NCBI GenBank assembly: GCA_002729515.1
Contig: PBYF01000100.1
Location: forward strand, 1 to 33,651
From: Deltaproteobacteria bacterium
GTDB lineage: Bacteria > Myxococcota_A > UBA9160 > SMWR01
Direction: 5' to 3'
DNA: 33,651 bases
Positions within the stretch are counted from its first letter, which is position 1; each line of letters opens with the position of its first letter. Below are positions 33,507-33,651 of the stretch, one piece after another. Position numbers and translations under genes: made by a program. The notes under the pieces are model-generated. The model was not told where the DNA came from and searched no databases. It saw only the letters and a program-made list of their open reading frames with translations.

Positions 33507-33651
33507 ATGAACGAAGAGCTTCACGCCGATCGTCTCGGCTCGGCCTGCTGTCAGCAGCGGGGAGAACTATGCAGAGCAGCGGGGAGAACTATGCAGAGCA
33601 GCGGGGAGAACTATGCAGAGCAGCGGGGAGAACTATGCAGAGCAGCGGGGA
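33507..33651 (+). CDS. Possible partial gene running through the 22-bp array off the window
   Basis: ATG 33507 opens a frame, MNEELHADRLGSACCQQRGE, that enters the 22-bp tandem array and has no stop before the window ends (48 codons). Because 22 is not a multiple of three, the array translates into a 22-residue repeating peptide (core QRGELCRAAGRTMQSSGENY) using all three registers, none of which has a stop. Only GCAGG lies upstream as a ribosome binding site. It may be an N-terminal repeat of a real protein or a chance open frame. Confidence 0.2.
   Translation, partial: MNEELHADRLGSACCQQRGELCRAAGRTMQSSGENYAEQRGELCRAAG
33555..33651. repeat. 22-bp tandem array, truncated by the window end
   Basis: Four complete, identical 22-base units start at 33555, 33577, 33599 and 33621, followed by nine bases of a fifth at the window edge. 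Each unit begins CAGCGGGGAGAACTATGCAG, so it contains GGGGAGA close before an ATG. Perfect identity suggests recent expansion. The true copy number lies beyond the window. Confidence 0.95.

Overview
The window is GC-rich bacterial DNA with short operons, many strand switches and intergenic stretches full of decayed genes and short repeats. No ribosomal RNA or phylogenetic marker is present, so placement is weak. The mix of paired acyl-CoA dehydrogenases, metal-dependent amidohydrolases, a KstD-like flavoprotein, PAPS sulfotransferase, MMPL/RND exporter, Sel1 lipid-free secreted protein and a C-terminal sorting tail resembling IPTL-CTERM fits a Gram-negative heterotroph, for instance an uncultured gamma-, delta- or myxobacterial-type lineage. 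That is inference from gene content, not proof.

Layout from left to right. Bases 1-3150 hold a TauD-like oxygenase and a secreted alpha/beta hydrolase, both on the minus strand, with remnant-like frames between them. Bases 3450-7422 hold a SnoaL-like remnant, a Bax inhibitor-1 family membrane protein, a 33-residue lysine-rich protein and two overlapping acyl-CoA dehydrogenase genes. Then come hypoxanthine phosphoribosyltransferase and an arylsulfotransferase-like propeller (minus), and a giant secreted subtilisin with FnIII, Calx-beta and other surface modules (plus, 9956-15316). An IS3 orfA scrap and tRNA-Gly(CCC) follow. Next are an Orn/Lys/Arg decarboxylase, an SGNH-hydrolase remnant and an RND/MMPL transporter (all minus), then an M23 peptidase and a HIT protein (plus) and a sulfotransferase (minus).

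Bases 25187-31672 look like a catabolic island: a molybdenum hydroxylase large subunit, an amidohydrolase and a KstD-like flavoprotein are tightly packed on the plus strand, facing a second amidohydrolase on the minus strand. Hydroxylation, metal-dependent C-C or C-N cleavage and ring dehydrogenation would make a coherent pathway for a cyclic substrate, but the substrate cannot be read from sequence. The right end carries a Sel1-repeat secreted protein with tandem repeats in its upstream region, and a 22-bp tandem array that runs off the window.

The most unusual non-genic signal is a dispersed repeat of about 85 bp, found in seven intergenic places in both orientations. Other points of interest are a hydrolase whose nucleophile serine is alanine, a transmembrane-like frame directly following its stop codon, an orphan molybdenum-hydroxylase subunit, and the IPTL-like sorting tail on the giant protease.
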